This document shows positions 1 to 6,804 of a stretch of 9,407 nt of DNA, one piece after another; position 1 is the first letter of the stretch, and each line of letters starts with the position of its first letter. Location: positions 1 through 9,407 of the forward strand of contig CAJLYG010000122.1 in NCBI GenBank assembly GCA_905210845.1, read 5' to 3'. Source of the stretch: an uncultured Prevotella sp. (GTDB taxonomy: Bacteria; Bacteroidota; Bacteroidia; Bacteroidales; Bacteroidaceae). Under the pieces are notes generated by a model, which saw only the letters and a list, made by a program, of their open reading frames with translations, did no database searches and was not told the origin of the DNA. The position numbers were made by a program, and so were the translations under genes.

Positions 1-98
1 GAATGATCTGGTGGAAGTATTGCAGACCATTTATGCGGAAACGAAACGCGATGGATCCCCGCTGGGCAGAACTTGCAAAATTGAAATTGGAAGATTAA
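1..98 (+). CDS. YceD/DUF177 family protein, 3' end only, frame apparently disrupted
   Basis: This is the tail of a gene that begins before the window. The frame ending with TAA at 96-98 encodes DPRWAELAKLKLED (from base 54). This resembles the DPRW-x-x-L-x-x-L-K ending I know from Bacteroidota YceD/DUF177 proteins, which are linked to 23S rRNA accumulation and are usually encoded just before rpmF. Upstream of about base 50 the same frame reads as an implausible W/C/R-rich peptide (IWWKYCRPF). The neighbouring frame reads a normal-looking NDLVEVLQTIYAETKRDG and, if followed, would end at 110-112. The simplest reading is one gene with a one-base frame change between about 41 and 58, either a real mutation or a sequence error. 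The assignment rests on the short DPRW tail plus position before rpmF. Confidence 0.55.
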   Translation, partial: MIWWKYCRPFMRKRNAMDPRWAELAKLKLED

Positions 99-113
99 AA
101 ATTAAAGATTAAA
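93..113. repeat. Three tandem 7-bp A/T-rich units before rpmF
   Basis: GATTAAA (93-99), AATTAAA (100-106) and GATTAAA (107-113) form a perfectly phased 7-bp tandem array with one mismatch in the middle unit. It contains the TAA at 96-98 that ends the yceD-like frame and the TAA at 110-112 of the neighbouring frame, and it forms most of the spacer before the rpmF start. It may be only an A-rich leader of the type Bacteroidota use for initiation; copy-number change by slippage is possible but not shown. Confidence 0.6.
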
Positions 114-118
114 GAATT

Positions 119-304
119 ATGGCACATCCTAAAAGAAGACAATCGAAGAGTCGTACACTGAAAAGAAGAACTCATGATAAGGCAGTAGCACCGACATTGG
201 CAGTATGCCCGAATTGTGGCGCCTATTATGTTTACCACACTGTTTGTCCATCTTGTGGCTATTACAGGGGTAAGGTGGCTATTGTAAAGGAAACAGTTGA
301 ATAA
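119..304 (+). CDS. rpmF: 50S ribosomal protein L32 (zinc-binding form)
   Basis: This encodes bacterial ribosomal protein bL32, a small basic component of the large subunit. The 61-residue product has the family length and the N-terminal MAHPKRRQSKSR motif, followed by a zinc ribbon with Cys30-x-x-Cys33 and Cys43-x-x-Cys46. All four cysteines are present, so this is the zinc-dependent form and not the cysteine-free paralogue used under zinc limitation. The start has no Shine-Dalgarno sequence and is preceded by an A-rich stretch, as is usual in Bacteroidota. The stop codon shares one base with the fabH start (TAATG at 302-306), so the two are very likely co-transcribed and translationally coupled. 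The yceD-rpmF-fabH order is a widely conserved arrangement linking ribosome production and fatty-acid synthesis. Confidence 0.97.
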   Translation: MAHPKRRQSKSRTLKRRTHDKAVAPTLAVCPNCGAYYVYHTVCPSCGYYRGKVAIVKETVE

Positions 305-1323
305 TGGAGAAGATCAACGCGATAATCACTGGTGTTGGCGGATACGTTCCCGACTATATCCTCACAAATGAGGAGTTGTCGCGAATGGTGGATACCAGCG
401 ACGAGTGGATTACGACGCGTGTGGGCATCAAGGAGCGTAGGATCCTGACCGAGGAAGGTCTTGGAACGAGCTATATGGCCCGGAAGGCTGCCAAGCAGTT
501 GATCCAGAAGACAGGCGTGGACCCTGATACGATAGATGCACTCATCGTGACGACCACCACCCCTGATTACAAGTTCCCTTCCACCGCTTCTATCGTGCTG
601 GGCAAGCTTGGACTGAAGAATGCGTTCGCATTCGATTTCTCTGCTGCCTGTTGCGGATTCCTTTATACCTTGGACGTTGCATCCAGCATGATTCAGAGTG
701 GTCGCTACAAGAAGATCATCGTTATCGGCGCGGATAAGATGTCTTCGATGGTTGATTATACGGACCGTGCAACCTGCGTGCTTTTTGGAGACGGCGCGGG
801 TGCAGTCTTGGTAGAAGGCACGACGGAAGAGAATATCGGGCTTCGCAATTCTTATCTCCGCACGGATGGGAAAGGATTGCCTTTCCTTCACATGAAGGCG
901 GGTGGATCTGTTTGTCCTCCTTCTCATTTCACTGTTGATTTCCGCTTGCATTATCTCTATCAGGAAGGGCGTACAGTGTTCCGCTATGCTGTGACTGATA
1001 TGAGCAATGACGTGGCAGAGATCATGAAGCGCAACCAGCTGACAGCAGATCAGGTACAATGGGTGATCCCTCATGAGGCCAACCTGCGTATTATTGAGGC
1101 AGTCACCAAGCGCGTCGGTATCCCGATGGATCATGTGGCAGTGAACATCCAGCATTATGGAAACACCAGTGCCGCGACGATTCCTCTTGCCCTGTGGGAT
1201 TATGAGGATAAGCTGAAAAAAGGAGACAACATCGTCTTCACAGCTTTTGGAGCGGGCTTCGTGCATGGCGCATCCTACTATCGGTGGGCATACGACGGGG
1301 CTTCTGCAGTGGCAAACAAATAA
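304..1323 (+). CDS. fabH: Beta-ketoacyl-ACP synthase III
   Basis: FabH performs the first condensation of type II fatty-acid synthesis in the cytoplasm, joining an acyl-CoA primer (in Bacteroidota often a branched one) with malonyl-ACP to give a beta-ketoacyl-ACP. The 339-residue product has a thiolase fold with the full catalytic triad: Cys116 in SAACCGF, His257 in IPHEAN and Asn287 in YGNTSAAT. The N-terminal TSDEWITTRVGIKERR segment (31-46) is the typical FabH block and includes the Trp (35) and Arg (39) that contact CoA in E. coli FabH. The GDGAGAVLV motif is at 162-170. The protein is somewhat longer than E. coli FabH (317 residues). The start overlaps the rpmF stop by one base. A strong terminator follows 18 bases after the stop codon. 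I cannot tell primer specificity from sequence alone. Confidence 0.96.
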   Translation: MEKINAIITGVGGYVPDYILTNEELSRMVDTSDEWITTRVGIKERRILTEEGLGTSYMARKAAKQLIQKTGVDPDTIDALIVTTTTPDYKFPSTASIVLGKLGLKNAFAFDFSAACCGFLYTLDVASSMIQSGRYKKIIVIGADKMSSMVDYTDRATCVLFGDGAGAVLVEGTTEENIGLRNSYLRTDGKGLPFLHMKAGGSVCPPSHFTVDFRLHYLYQEGRTVFRYAVTDMSNDVAEIMKRNQLTADQVQWVIPHEANLRIIEAVTKRVGIPMDHVAVNIQHYGNTSAATIPLALWDYEDKLKKGDNIVFTAFGAGFVHGASYYRWAYDGASAVANK

Positions 1324-1341
1324 ACTCTATTGATAGTTCAG

Positions 1342-1380
1342 AAAAAACGCATCCTTCCTCAAAAAAGAATGCGTTTTTTT
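1342..1380 (+). terminator. Intrinsic terminator after fabH
   Basis: An 11-bp perfect stem pairs AAAAAACGCAT (1342-1352) with ATGCGTTTTTT (1369-1379) across a 16-base loop, and the 3' arm runs into a seven-base T tract (1374-1380). It lies between fabH and era and only 18 bases before the era start codon. The A tract in the 5' arm means the complement also ends in a T run, so it could act in both directions, although no leftward gene needs it. Confidence 0.85.
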
Positions 1381-1398
1381 ATTCCAAAATAAAGATGT

Positions 1399-2280
1399 AT
1401 GCATAAAGCCGGTTTCGTAAATATTGTAGGGAATCCCAACGTGGGAAAGAGCACGCTGATGAACCAACTCGTCGGTGAGCGGATTTCCATTGCGACCTTC
1501 AAGGCACAAACCACACGCCATCGTATCATGGGCATCGTCAATACAGATAACTGCCAGATCGTGTTCTCGGATACCCCGGGCGTGCTGAAACCCAATTATA
1601 AGTTGCAAGAGTCGATGCTTGCCTTTTCTGAGTCGGCCCTTGCAGATGCTGATATTCTGTTATATGTGACGGATGTCGTGGAGAACCCGGAGAAGAATCT
1701 GGATTTTCTTCAGAAAGTAAAAGAGATGACCATCCCAGTTATCTTGCTGATCAACAAGATCGACCAGACGGATCAGAAGAAGTTAGGTGATCTGGTTGAG
1801 AAGTGGCATGCCTTGCTTCCGAACGCAGAGATTCTGCCTATCTCGGCACAGAATAAGTTTGGCACTGATGTCCTGTTGAAGCGCATCCAGGAATTGCTTC
1901 CCGACAGTCCTCCTTATTTTGACAAGGAGCAGTTGACAGACAAGCCGGCTAAGTTTTTCGTGAGTGAAATCATCCGCGAGAAGATCCTGCTCTATTACGA
2001 CAAGGAGATACCTTATTCCGTAGAGGTCGTCGTGGAGCGTTTCAAAGAAGATGAAAAGAAGATCCATATCAATGCAGTCATTTACGTGGAGCGTGACAGT
2101 CAGAAAGGTATCATTATCGGTCATCAGGGGGTTGCACTGAAGAAGGTGAGCACGGAATCGCGCAAGGCTTTGGAGAAGTTCTTTGGGAAGAAAATCTTCT
2201 TGGAAACCTTTGTTAAAGTTGACAAGGACTGGAGAAATTCAGATCGGGAACTGGATCATTTTGGATATAACCCCGAATAA
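1399..2280 (+). CDS. era: GTPase Era, 30S ribosome assembly factor
   Basis: Era binds the 3' end of 16S rRNA and helps 30S maturation. The 293-residue product has the expected length and both domains. The G domain shows G1 GNPNVGKS (11-18), a switch I region with KAQTTRHR (35-42), G3 DTPG (58-61), G4 NKID (119-122) and G5 SA (149-150). The C-terminal KH domain has its GxxG loop as GHQG (241-244) and ends in ETFVKVDKDWR, typical of Era. The chosen ATG gives MHKAGFVNIVG, the usual Bacteroidales N terminus. Another ATG four bases upstream (1395) is out of frame and stops after three codons. No TAnnTTTG promoter is visible between the fabH terminator and the start, so expression may rely on read-through. 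der follows after 15 bases, so the two probably form one operon. Confidence 0.97.
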   Translation: MHKAGFVNIVGNPNVGKSTLMNQLVGERISIATFKAQTTRHRIMGIVNTDNCQIVFSDTPGVLKPNYKLQESMLAFSESALADADILLYVTDVVENPEKNLDFLQKVKEMTIPVILLINKIDQTDQKKLGDLVEKWHALLPNAEILPISAQNKFGTDVLLKRIQELLPDSPPYFDKEQLTDKPAKFFVSEIIREKILLYYDKEIPYSVEVVVERFKEDEKKIHINAVIYVERDSQKGIIIGHQGVALKKVSTESRKALEKFFGKKIFLETFVKVDKDWRNSDRELDHFGYNPE

Positions 2281-2295
2281 ATTATTAAAGAACGT

Positions 2296-3609
2296 ATGGC
2301 AAAATTAGTAGCAATAGTAGGTCGTCCGAACGTGGGGAAGTCTACGTTATTCAATCGGCTAACCAATACCCGTCGCGCGATTGTCACCGACGAGGCTGGT
2401 ACCACACTTGACCGCCAGTATGGCAAATGTGAATGGAATGGACAGGTCTTCTCATTAGTGGACACGGGAGGATGGGTTGTCAAATCAGATGATATCTTTG
2501 AGGATGCTATCCGCAAGCAAGTGATGGTGGCTACGGAAGAGGCTGATCTCGTCTTGTTCCTTGTCGATGTGACGACGGGTGTGACGGATTGGGACGAGGA
2601 CGTCGCACAGATCTTACGCCGCAGTAAGCTGCCGGTGATCTTGGTGGCAAACAAGACGGATAATAACGATCAGTATTACGAAGCATCGGTCTTTTATTCC
2701 TTAGGATTGGGCGATCCGCAGTGTATTAGCTCCGCTACTGGGAGTGGAACGGGTGACTTGTTGGACCTGATCTTGGAAAAGTTAGGTCCTGAGGATCCTG
2801 AATCCGTGGAAGAGGATATTCCCCGCTTTGCTGTCGTCGGGCGCCCAAATGCCGGGAAGAGCAGCCTGATCAATGCCTTTATTGGTGAAGACCGCAATAT
2901 CGTTACTGAGATTGCTGGTACGACCCGTGACAGTATCTATACGCGGTTCACGAAGTTTGGTTTCGACTTCTACCTTGTGGATACCGCAGGGATCCGACGC
3001 AAGAATAAGGTGACGGAAGACTTGGAGTTTTATTCGGTTATGCGCTCCATCCGTTCTATTGAGAACTCGGATGTCTGCATTCTGATGTTGGACGCTACTC
3101 GTGGAATAGAGGCACAGGACATGAATATCTTCCAGTTGATCCAGAAGAACAACAAGTCGTTGGTCGTTGTGGTCAACAAATGGGACTTGGTGCAAGACAA
3201 GTCGCAAAAGGTCATTGATACTTTCGAGAATGCCATCCGCCAACGCATGGCTCCCTTTGTCGATTTTCCTATTATCTTCGCTTCTGCACTGACCAAACAA
3301 CGTATCTTCAGGGTTTTAGAGACAGCTAAGCAAGTGTATCTCAACCGGAAGATGAGGATCGGGACGACCAAGTTGAACGAGGTGATGCTGCCTATTATCG
3401 AGGCAACGCCACCACAGTCGATCAAAGGAAAATATATCAAGATCAAATACTGTTCCCAGTTGCCGAATACGCAAGTCCCCTCTTTCGTGTTCTATGCCAA
3501 TCTGCCACAGTATATCAAAGAACCTTACCGACGGTTCCTGGAAAACAAGATCCGCGAGAACTGGTCCTTGCACGGTTGCCCGATACGAATTTTTATCCGA
3601 CAGAAATAG
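2296..3609 (+). CDS. der: GTPase Der (EngA), 50S ribosome assembly factor
   Basis: Der is the double-GTPase that assists late 50S subunit assembly. The 437-residue product contains two G domains in tandem and a KH-like C-terminal domain. G domain 1 has GRPNVGKS (9-16), DTGG (56-59) and NKTD (119-122). G domain 2 has GRPNAGKS (182-189), GTTRD (208-212), DTAG (229-232), NKWD (294-297) and SA (330-331). The KH-like domain covers about 355-437 and ends in [12 protein letters not shown], typical of the family. One oddity is that the first switch I reads AGTTLDR (34-40), with Leu38 where Der proteins normally have Arg (TRDR). The second domain keeps Arg211. It lies 15 bases after era and one base before the lipoprotein gene, so all three are likely co-transcribed. 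Confidence 0.97.
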   Translation: MAKLVAIVGRPNVGKSTLFNRLTNTRRAIVTDEAGTTLDRQYGKCEWNGQVFSLVDTGGWVVKSDDIFEDAIRKQVMVATEEADLVLFLVDVTTGVTDWDEDVAQILRRSKLPVILVANKTDNNDQYYEASVFYSLGLGDPQCISSATGSGTGDLLDLILEKLGPEDPESVEEDIPRFAVVGRPNAGKSSLINAFIGEDRNIVTEIAGTTRDSIYTRFTKFGFDFYLVDTAGIRRKNKVTEDLEFYSVMRSIRSIENSDVCILMLDATRGIEAQDMNIFQLIQKNNKSLVVVVNKWDLVQDKSQKVIDTFENAIRQRMAPFVDFPIIFASALTKQRIFRVLETAKQVYLNRKMRIGTTKLNEVMLPIIEATPPQSIKGKYIKIKYCSQLPNTQVPSFVFYANLPQYIKEPYRRFLENKIRENWSLHGCPIRIFIRQK

Positions 3610-3610
3610 C

Positions 3611-4006
3611 ATGAATAGATCTTTTGTGGCGATTCTTATAGGAGGGGCATTTCTCCTCCTTGCTTGTCAACAGGAGCCCGATCAGGGAGAGCTTGCTGCG
3701 CAGGCGGCAAGACTCTACTATGAACAGTTGGTAAATGGGAAGTATGACACCTTTGTCGATGGCCATTTCCAGCCCGACAGCATACCTGGTAACTATCGCT
3801 CCCAGCTGATTGAGAATGCGAAAATGTTCATGGGCCAGCAGAATGAGGAACATCAGGGAATCAAGGGTGTCCGCGTTGCTGGCGTGAAGGCAGACACGGC
3901 ACGACATGTGGCAAACGTCTTCTTAGTCTTCCATTATGGGGACAGTACCCATGAAGAAATCGTTGTCCCAATGATACGCTACAAAAATCTCTGGTATATG
4001 AAATAG
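3611..4006 (+). CDS. Small predicted lipoprotein, DUF4878/NTF2-like
   Basis: The product is a 131-residue secreted lipoprotein of unknown function. A short N-region with Arg3 and a hydrophobic core (residues 5-18) lead into a lipobox LLAC with the lipidated Cys at 19. The mature part is about 112 residues, with a helix-rich start (AAQAARLYYEQLVNGKYDTF) and a later strand-rich part (ANVFLVFHYGD, EEIVVPMIRYKNLWYMK). This pattern suits the small NTF2-like/DUF4878 lipoproteins common in Bacteroidota. I assign that from pattern memory, not a search. The open frame extends upstream into der, but the ATG at 3611 gives the signal peptide and starts one base after the der stop, so it is the right start. 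Gln20 after the Cys gives no clear clue to membrane choice. It is probably the last gene of the era-der operon. Confidence 0.8.
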   Translation: MNRSFVAILIGGAFLLLACQQEPDQGELAAQAARLYYEQLVNGKYDTFVDGHFQPDSIPGNYRSQLIENAKMFMGQQNEEHQGIKGVRVAGVKADTARHVANVFLVFHYGDSTHEEIVVPMIRYKNLWYMK

Positions 4007-4008
4007 AT

Positions 4009-4034
4009 AAGCGGGCTAATGTCCCGCTTTTTTT
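4009..4034 (+). terminator. Terminator of the era-der-lipoprotein run, overlapping the end of mlaF
   Basis: A 7-bp stem AAGCGGG (4009-4015) with CCCGCTT (4023-4029) and a seven-base loop is followed by a T run (4028-4034). It begins two bases after the lipoprotein stop codon. The loop, 3' arm and T tract lie within the convergent ATPase gene, where they encode its last residues (KKAGH and stop). On the opposite strand the hairpin is not followed by a good T tract, so it serves mainly the rightward transcript. Confidence 0.85.
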
Positions 4035-4813
4035 GTGGATTCTGGCTGATGGTCCTCATGGATTTCCACTTCTTTCACTTTCCTGAAAAGGTCGGAAGCA
4101 AATACTAAGTCGTTCAATTTCTTGTTGGTAGAACTGATCACCTCATCCTTGGTGCCCTGCCATTCCTTCCGTCCATGATAGATAAACACAATATTTTCAC
4201 CAATGCCCATCACCGAGTTCATGTCATGCGTGTTGATGATGGTCGTGATATGATATTCTTTTGTGATGCCAGATAGAAGCTCATCAATGACGAGAGACGT
4301 CTTCGGATCCAGTCCGGAATTCGGTTCGTCGCAGAACAAATACTTAGGGTTCATGACAATGGCGCGGGCGATAGCCACACGCTTCTGCATCCCTCCCGAG
4401 ATCTCTCCGGGGAATTTGTCTTGTGCGTCTAACAGTCTCACTCGTTCTAGGCATTCTTGTGCACGCTTCGTTCTCTCTCTATTGGTCATGTTGGAGAACA
4501 TGTCTAAGGGGAATTTGACGTTGTCTATCACCGACAAGGAGTCGAATAAGGCACCTCCTTGGAAGATCATGCCCATCTCTCTGCGCATCATCACCCTCTC
4601 TCTTTTTGACATGCCAACAAAGTTGCGCCCGTCATAGAGCACCTCTCCTTGGTCAGGGTCCAAGAGTCCGACGATGTTTTTCATCAAGACGGTCTTCCCC
4701 GATCCACTCTGACCGATGATCAGGTTGGTCTTTCCCGTTTCAAAAGTGGCTGAGATGTCATCCAATACCACCTTGTCATCGAAGGATTTTGTCAAATTTC
4801 TAACTTCTATCAT
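4016..4813 (-). CDS. mlaF: MlaF-type ABC transporter ATPase (MCE phospholipid transport)
   Basis: This is the cytoplasmic ATPase that powers an MCE-family transporter moving phospholipids between inner and outer membrane. The 265-residue product has all ABC motifs: Walker A GQSGSGKT (34-41), Q-loop Gln85 within IFQGGALFDSL (a pattern typical of MlaF), signature SGGMQKR (139-145), Walker B YLFCDEP (158-164) with Glu163, D-loop SGLDP (166-170) and switch His196 in NTHDM. The tail after about 245 is charged and family-variable. It starts two bases after the permease gene's stop, so the two form an operon. Its partner MCE substrate-binding protein (MlaD type) is not in this window. The gene could be called a generic 'MlaF/Ttg2A' ATPase, but the adjacent MlaE permease makes the role clear. 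Confidence 0.93.
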   Translation of the reverse strand: MIEVRNLTKSFDDKVVLDDISATFETGKTNLIIGQSGSGKTVLMKNIVGLLDPDQGEVLYDGRNFVGMSKRERVMMRREMGMIFQGGALFDSLSVIDNVKFPLDMFSNMTNRERTKRAQECLERVRLLDAQDKFPGEISGGMQKRVAIARAIVMNPKYLFCDEPNSGLDPKTSLVIDELLSGITKEYHITTIINTHDMNSVMGIGENIVFIYHGRKEWQGTKDEVISSTNKKLNDLVFASDLFRKVKEVEIHEDHQPESTKKAGH

Positions 4814-4815
4814 AA

Positions 4816-5562
4816 CTAAGAAAGTAACTGTGTGAGGAAAACGTCGGAGAAAAGGATAAGGACAGAACTACAGACTACGGCATCCGTGCTCGATTTTCCT
4901 ACTTCCACGGATCCCCCTTCCACGGTGTAGCCGAAGAACGAGGAGACGCTGGTGATGATGAAAGCAAAGAAAACGCTCTTAATGATGCTCATCCAGAAAA
5001 ACCAAGGTACAAAATCGTGCTGCATACCTAAGGTCAAGTCGTCCGGTGTAAGGATATGCCCTATATAGGCAGTAGCATAAGCACCTAAAATACCTAAAGC
5101 CGTACTGAAGATGACAAGGAAAGGCATGATGGTTACCAGTCCAAGGATCTTCGGGAGAATCAGATAACTGGCAGAGTTGACCCCCATGATGTCCAAGGCA
5201 TCAATCTGCTGGGTCACGCGCATCGTACCCAACTCTGATGCAATGTTGGAGCCAACCTTCCCGGCAAGGATCAGACACATGATACTGGAGGAAAATTCCA
5301 ACAGCATAATCTCACGTGTCGTATACCCCGATACCCATCGTGGCATCCATGGGCTTTGGATATTCAACTTCATCTGGATACAGATCACCGCACCGATGAA
5401 AAAAGAGATCAGCAAGACGATGCCAATCGAGTCGACACCTAATTGTGACATCTCCTTCACGTACTTTTTCAGGAACATCCGCATACGCTCCGGACGCTGA
5501 AAGGTGTGACCCATCAGAATCAGATATCTGCCAAAGGTGGTAAGCCATTTATACAATAACAT
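4816..5562 (-). CDS. mlaE: MlaE-type ABC transporter permease
   Basis: This is the inner-membrane permease of the MCE phospholipid transport system, paired with the ATPase encoded immediately downstream. The 248-residue length fits the MlaE/DUF140 family. The diagnostic segment is LAGKVGSNIASELGTMRVTQQIDALDIMGV (about residues 99-128), the conserved cytoplasmic coupling block of MlaE. Hydrophobic segments are visible at about 45-63, 85-101, 132-161, 188-205 and 223-246. The start at 5562 is about 25 bases downstream of a good -7 box on the same strand. The two-base spacing to the ATPase gene suggests coupled translation. No MCE-domain gene is adjacent. Confidence 0.93.
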   Translation of the reverse strand: MLLYKWLTTFGRYLILMGHTFQRPERMRMFLKKYVKEMSQLGVDSIGIVLLISFFIGAVICIQMKLNIQSPWMPRWVSGYTTREIMLLEFSSSIMCLILAGKVGSNIASELGTMRVTQQIDALDIMGVNSASYLILPKILGLVTIMPFLVIFSTALGILGAYATAYIGHILTPDDLTLGMQHDFVPWFFWMSIIKSVFFAFIITSVSSFFGYTVEGGSVEVGKSSTDAVVCSSVLILFSDVFLTQLLS

Positions 5563-5586
5563 GCTATTCTTTGTCTTTTATGGATG

Positions 5587-5619
5587 CAAAAGTAACCAAA
5601 TTCCTCTAAAAAACTGCAA
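5587..5619 (-). promoter_or_regulatory. Predicted promoter for mlaE-mlaF
   Basis: On the minus strand TACTTTTG (5594-5587) matches the Bacteroidota -7 consensus TAnnTTTG exactly. About 22 bases further upstream, TTG (5619-5617) is a weak -33 candidate. The predicted start of transcription falls near 5581, giving a leader of about 18 bases before the mlaE start codon. It lies in the 139-base divergent region shared with lptB. Confidence 0.65.
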
Positions 5620-5669
5620 TTAATTTGATAGTTTTTCATTATTATAAGTGTTATTAGGGAGATTTTTGC

Positions 5670-5677
5670 TAATTTTG
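5670..5677 (+). promoter_or_regulatory. Predicted promoter (-7 box) for lptB
   Basis: TAATTTTG matches the Bacteroidota -7 consensus TAnnTTTG exactly. A clear TTTG at the -33 position is not visible. Transcription would begin near 5684, giving a leader of about 18 bases before the ATG at 5702. This short leader supports the upstream start of the extended LptB. The next in-frame stop upstream (5678-5680) directly follows the box. Confidence 0.65.
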
Positions 5678-5701
5678 TAGAATAATCGACATATAGAAAG
5701 A

Positions 5702-6694
5702 ATGGACGAGAAAAATAATAGAACGGAAGAGTCTCTGCAAGAGCAGGACTCCAAGGAATTCCCAGAGGTCGTAGAGGGTAAGTCTATGGATGAAGAACCA
5801 ATGGAACATACTTCTGAGGTAACCCAAAAAGACAAGACCGTGAGCAGTTCACATGAACCATTGGAAGTCCATACGGCATCCCAGGCTGGTACCGGGGAAC
5901 AGTCTGGCGGGATGGTCTTGCGTACGGAAGGATTGGTCAAGCGGTATGGGAAGAGAACGGTAGTCAATAATGTCTCTATTAATGTCCGTCAGGGAGAGAT
6001 TGTCGGACTGTTAGGGCCTAATGGAGCTGGGAAGACCACCTCCTTCTATATGACCACGGGACTGATCGTCCCCAATGCCGGTCATATCTATCTGGACGAC
6101 AAAGATATAACAGACTATCCTGTATATAAGCGAGCCCGTGCGGGCGTAGGTTACCTGCCTCAGGAAGCAAGCGTCTTCAGGAAGATGAGCGTGGAAGACA
6201 ATATCATGTCCGTCCTCGAAATGACGGGCAAGCCCCATCAGTACCAATTGGATAAATTGGAAAGTCTGATCAATGAGTTTCGCCTAAATAAAGTGCGCAA
6301 GAACAAGGGTGACCAGCTCTCGGGCGGTGAGCGTCGTAGGACTGAGATTGCTCGTTGCCTTGCCATAGAACCTAAGTTTATCATGTTGGATGAGCCATTT
6401 GCCGGTGTCGACCCCATCGCTGTTGAGGATATCCAGCATATCGTGTGGCGATTGAAGTACCGTAATATCGGGATCTTGATCACGGACCATAATGTGCAAG
6501 AGACCTTGACCATCACCGACCGTGCCTACCTGTTGTTCGAAGGAAAGATCCTGTTCCAGGGGAAGCCAGAAGAACTGGCTGCCAACAAAGTGGTGAGAGA
6601 GAAATACCTCAGTAACAGTTTCGTACTCAGGAAGAAGGACTTCCAGTTGATCGATGAGGAAAAGCGTGCCAAAGAGGCAGAAGAGGATGGTTAA
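5702..6694 (+). CDS. lptB: LptB, LPS export ABC ATPase, with an acidic N-terminal extension
   Basis: LptB is the cytoplasmic ATPase of the LptB2FG complex that extracts LPS from the inner membrane. The core (about 72-310) has Walker A GPNGAGKT (105-112), Q-loop Gln154 in [12 protein letters not shown] (a hallmark of LptB), signature LSGGERRR (206-213), Walker B FIMLDEP (226-232) with Glu231, D-loop AGVDP (234-238) and switch His263. At 330 residues it is well above the roughly 240 of E. coli LptB. The excess is mainly residues 1-70, which are hydrophilic and likely disordered, with 18 Asp/Glu against 6 Lys/Arg, plus a charged tail after about 310. An internal Met71 (base 5912) would give a conventional LptB, but the -7 box just upstream of 5702 and the intact frame favour the long form. 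Other LPS transport genes are not adjacent. Confidence 0.93.
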   Translation: MDEKNNRTEESLQEQDSKEFPEVVEGKSMDEEPMEHTSEVTQKDKTVSSSHEPLEVHTASQAGTGEQSGGMVLRTEGLVKRYGKRTVVNNVSINVRQGEIVGLLGPNGAGKTTSFYMTTGLIVPNAGHIYLDDKDITDYPVYKRARAGVGYLPQEASVFRKMSVEDNIMSVLEMTGKPHQYQLDKLESLINEFRLNKVRKNKGDQLSGGERRRTEIARCLAIEPKFIMLDEPFAGVDPIAVEDIQHIVWRLKYRNIGILITDHNVQETLTITDRAYLLFEGKILFQGKPEELAANKVVREKYLSNSFVLRKKDFQLIDEEKRAKEAEEDG

Positions 6695-6742
6695 AAAAAC
6701 AAATTTTTCTCCATGATATTAGGTATTTACATGAAATATGAG

Positions 6743-6750
6743 TAATTTTG
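6743..6750 (+). promoter_or_regulatory. Predicted promoter (-7 box) for tig
   Basis: TAATTTTG, identical to the box before lptB, matches TAnnTTTG. No good -33 TTTG is visible. The predicted start near 6757 gives an A-rich leader of about 48 bases before the trigger factor ATG. No convincing terminator was seen between the lptB stop and this box, so read-through from lptB is also possible. Confidence 0.6.
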
Positions 6751-6804
6751 CAATTCATTATGAGAAATTAAAAAGAAACAATAAATAAAACAAAAACATC
6801 AGAG

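Noticed and set aside
262..1266. A 334-codon open frame antisense to fabH
   Set aside because: It lies wholly opposite a clear fabH, its product (rich in His, Cys, Arg and Ile) resembles no family I know, and it has no promoter or operon context. It is a shadow of fabH codon use.
2782..3300. A 172-codon open frame antisense to der
   Set aside because: It is fully within the second G domain of der on the other strand, with no family-like motifs.
3494..3610. Longer start for the small lipoprotein
   Set aside because: It would overlap der by more than 110 bases and bury the signal peptide; the ATG at 3611 gives a proper lipobox at Cys19.
5912..5914. Internal ATG (Met71) as the lptB start
   Set aside because: It gives a normal-length LptB, but the promoter box and short leader point to 5702. 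It is kept only as an alternative.
6692..6720. Possible terminator after lptB
   Set aside because: The A and T runs (AAAAAAA and ATTTTT) could pair only through a few A-T pairs with almost no loop, so there is no convincing stem.
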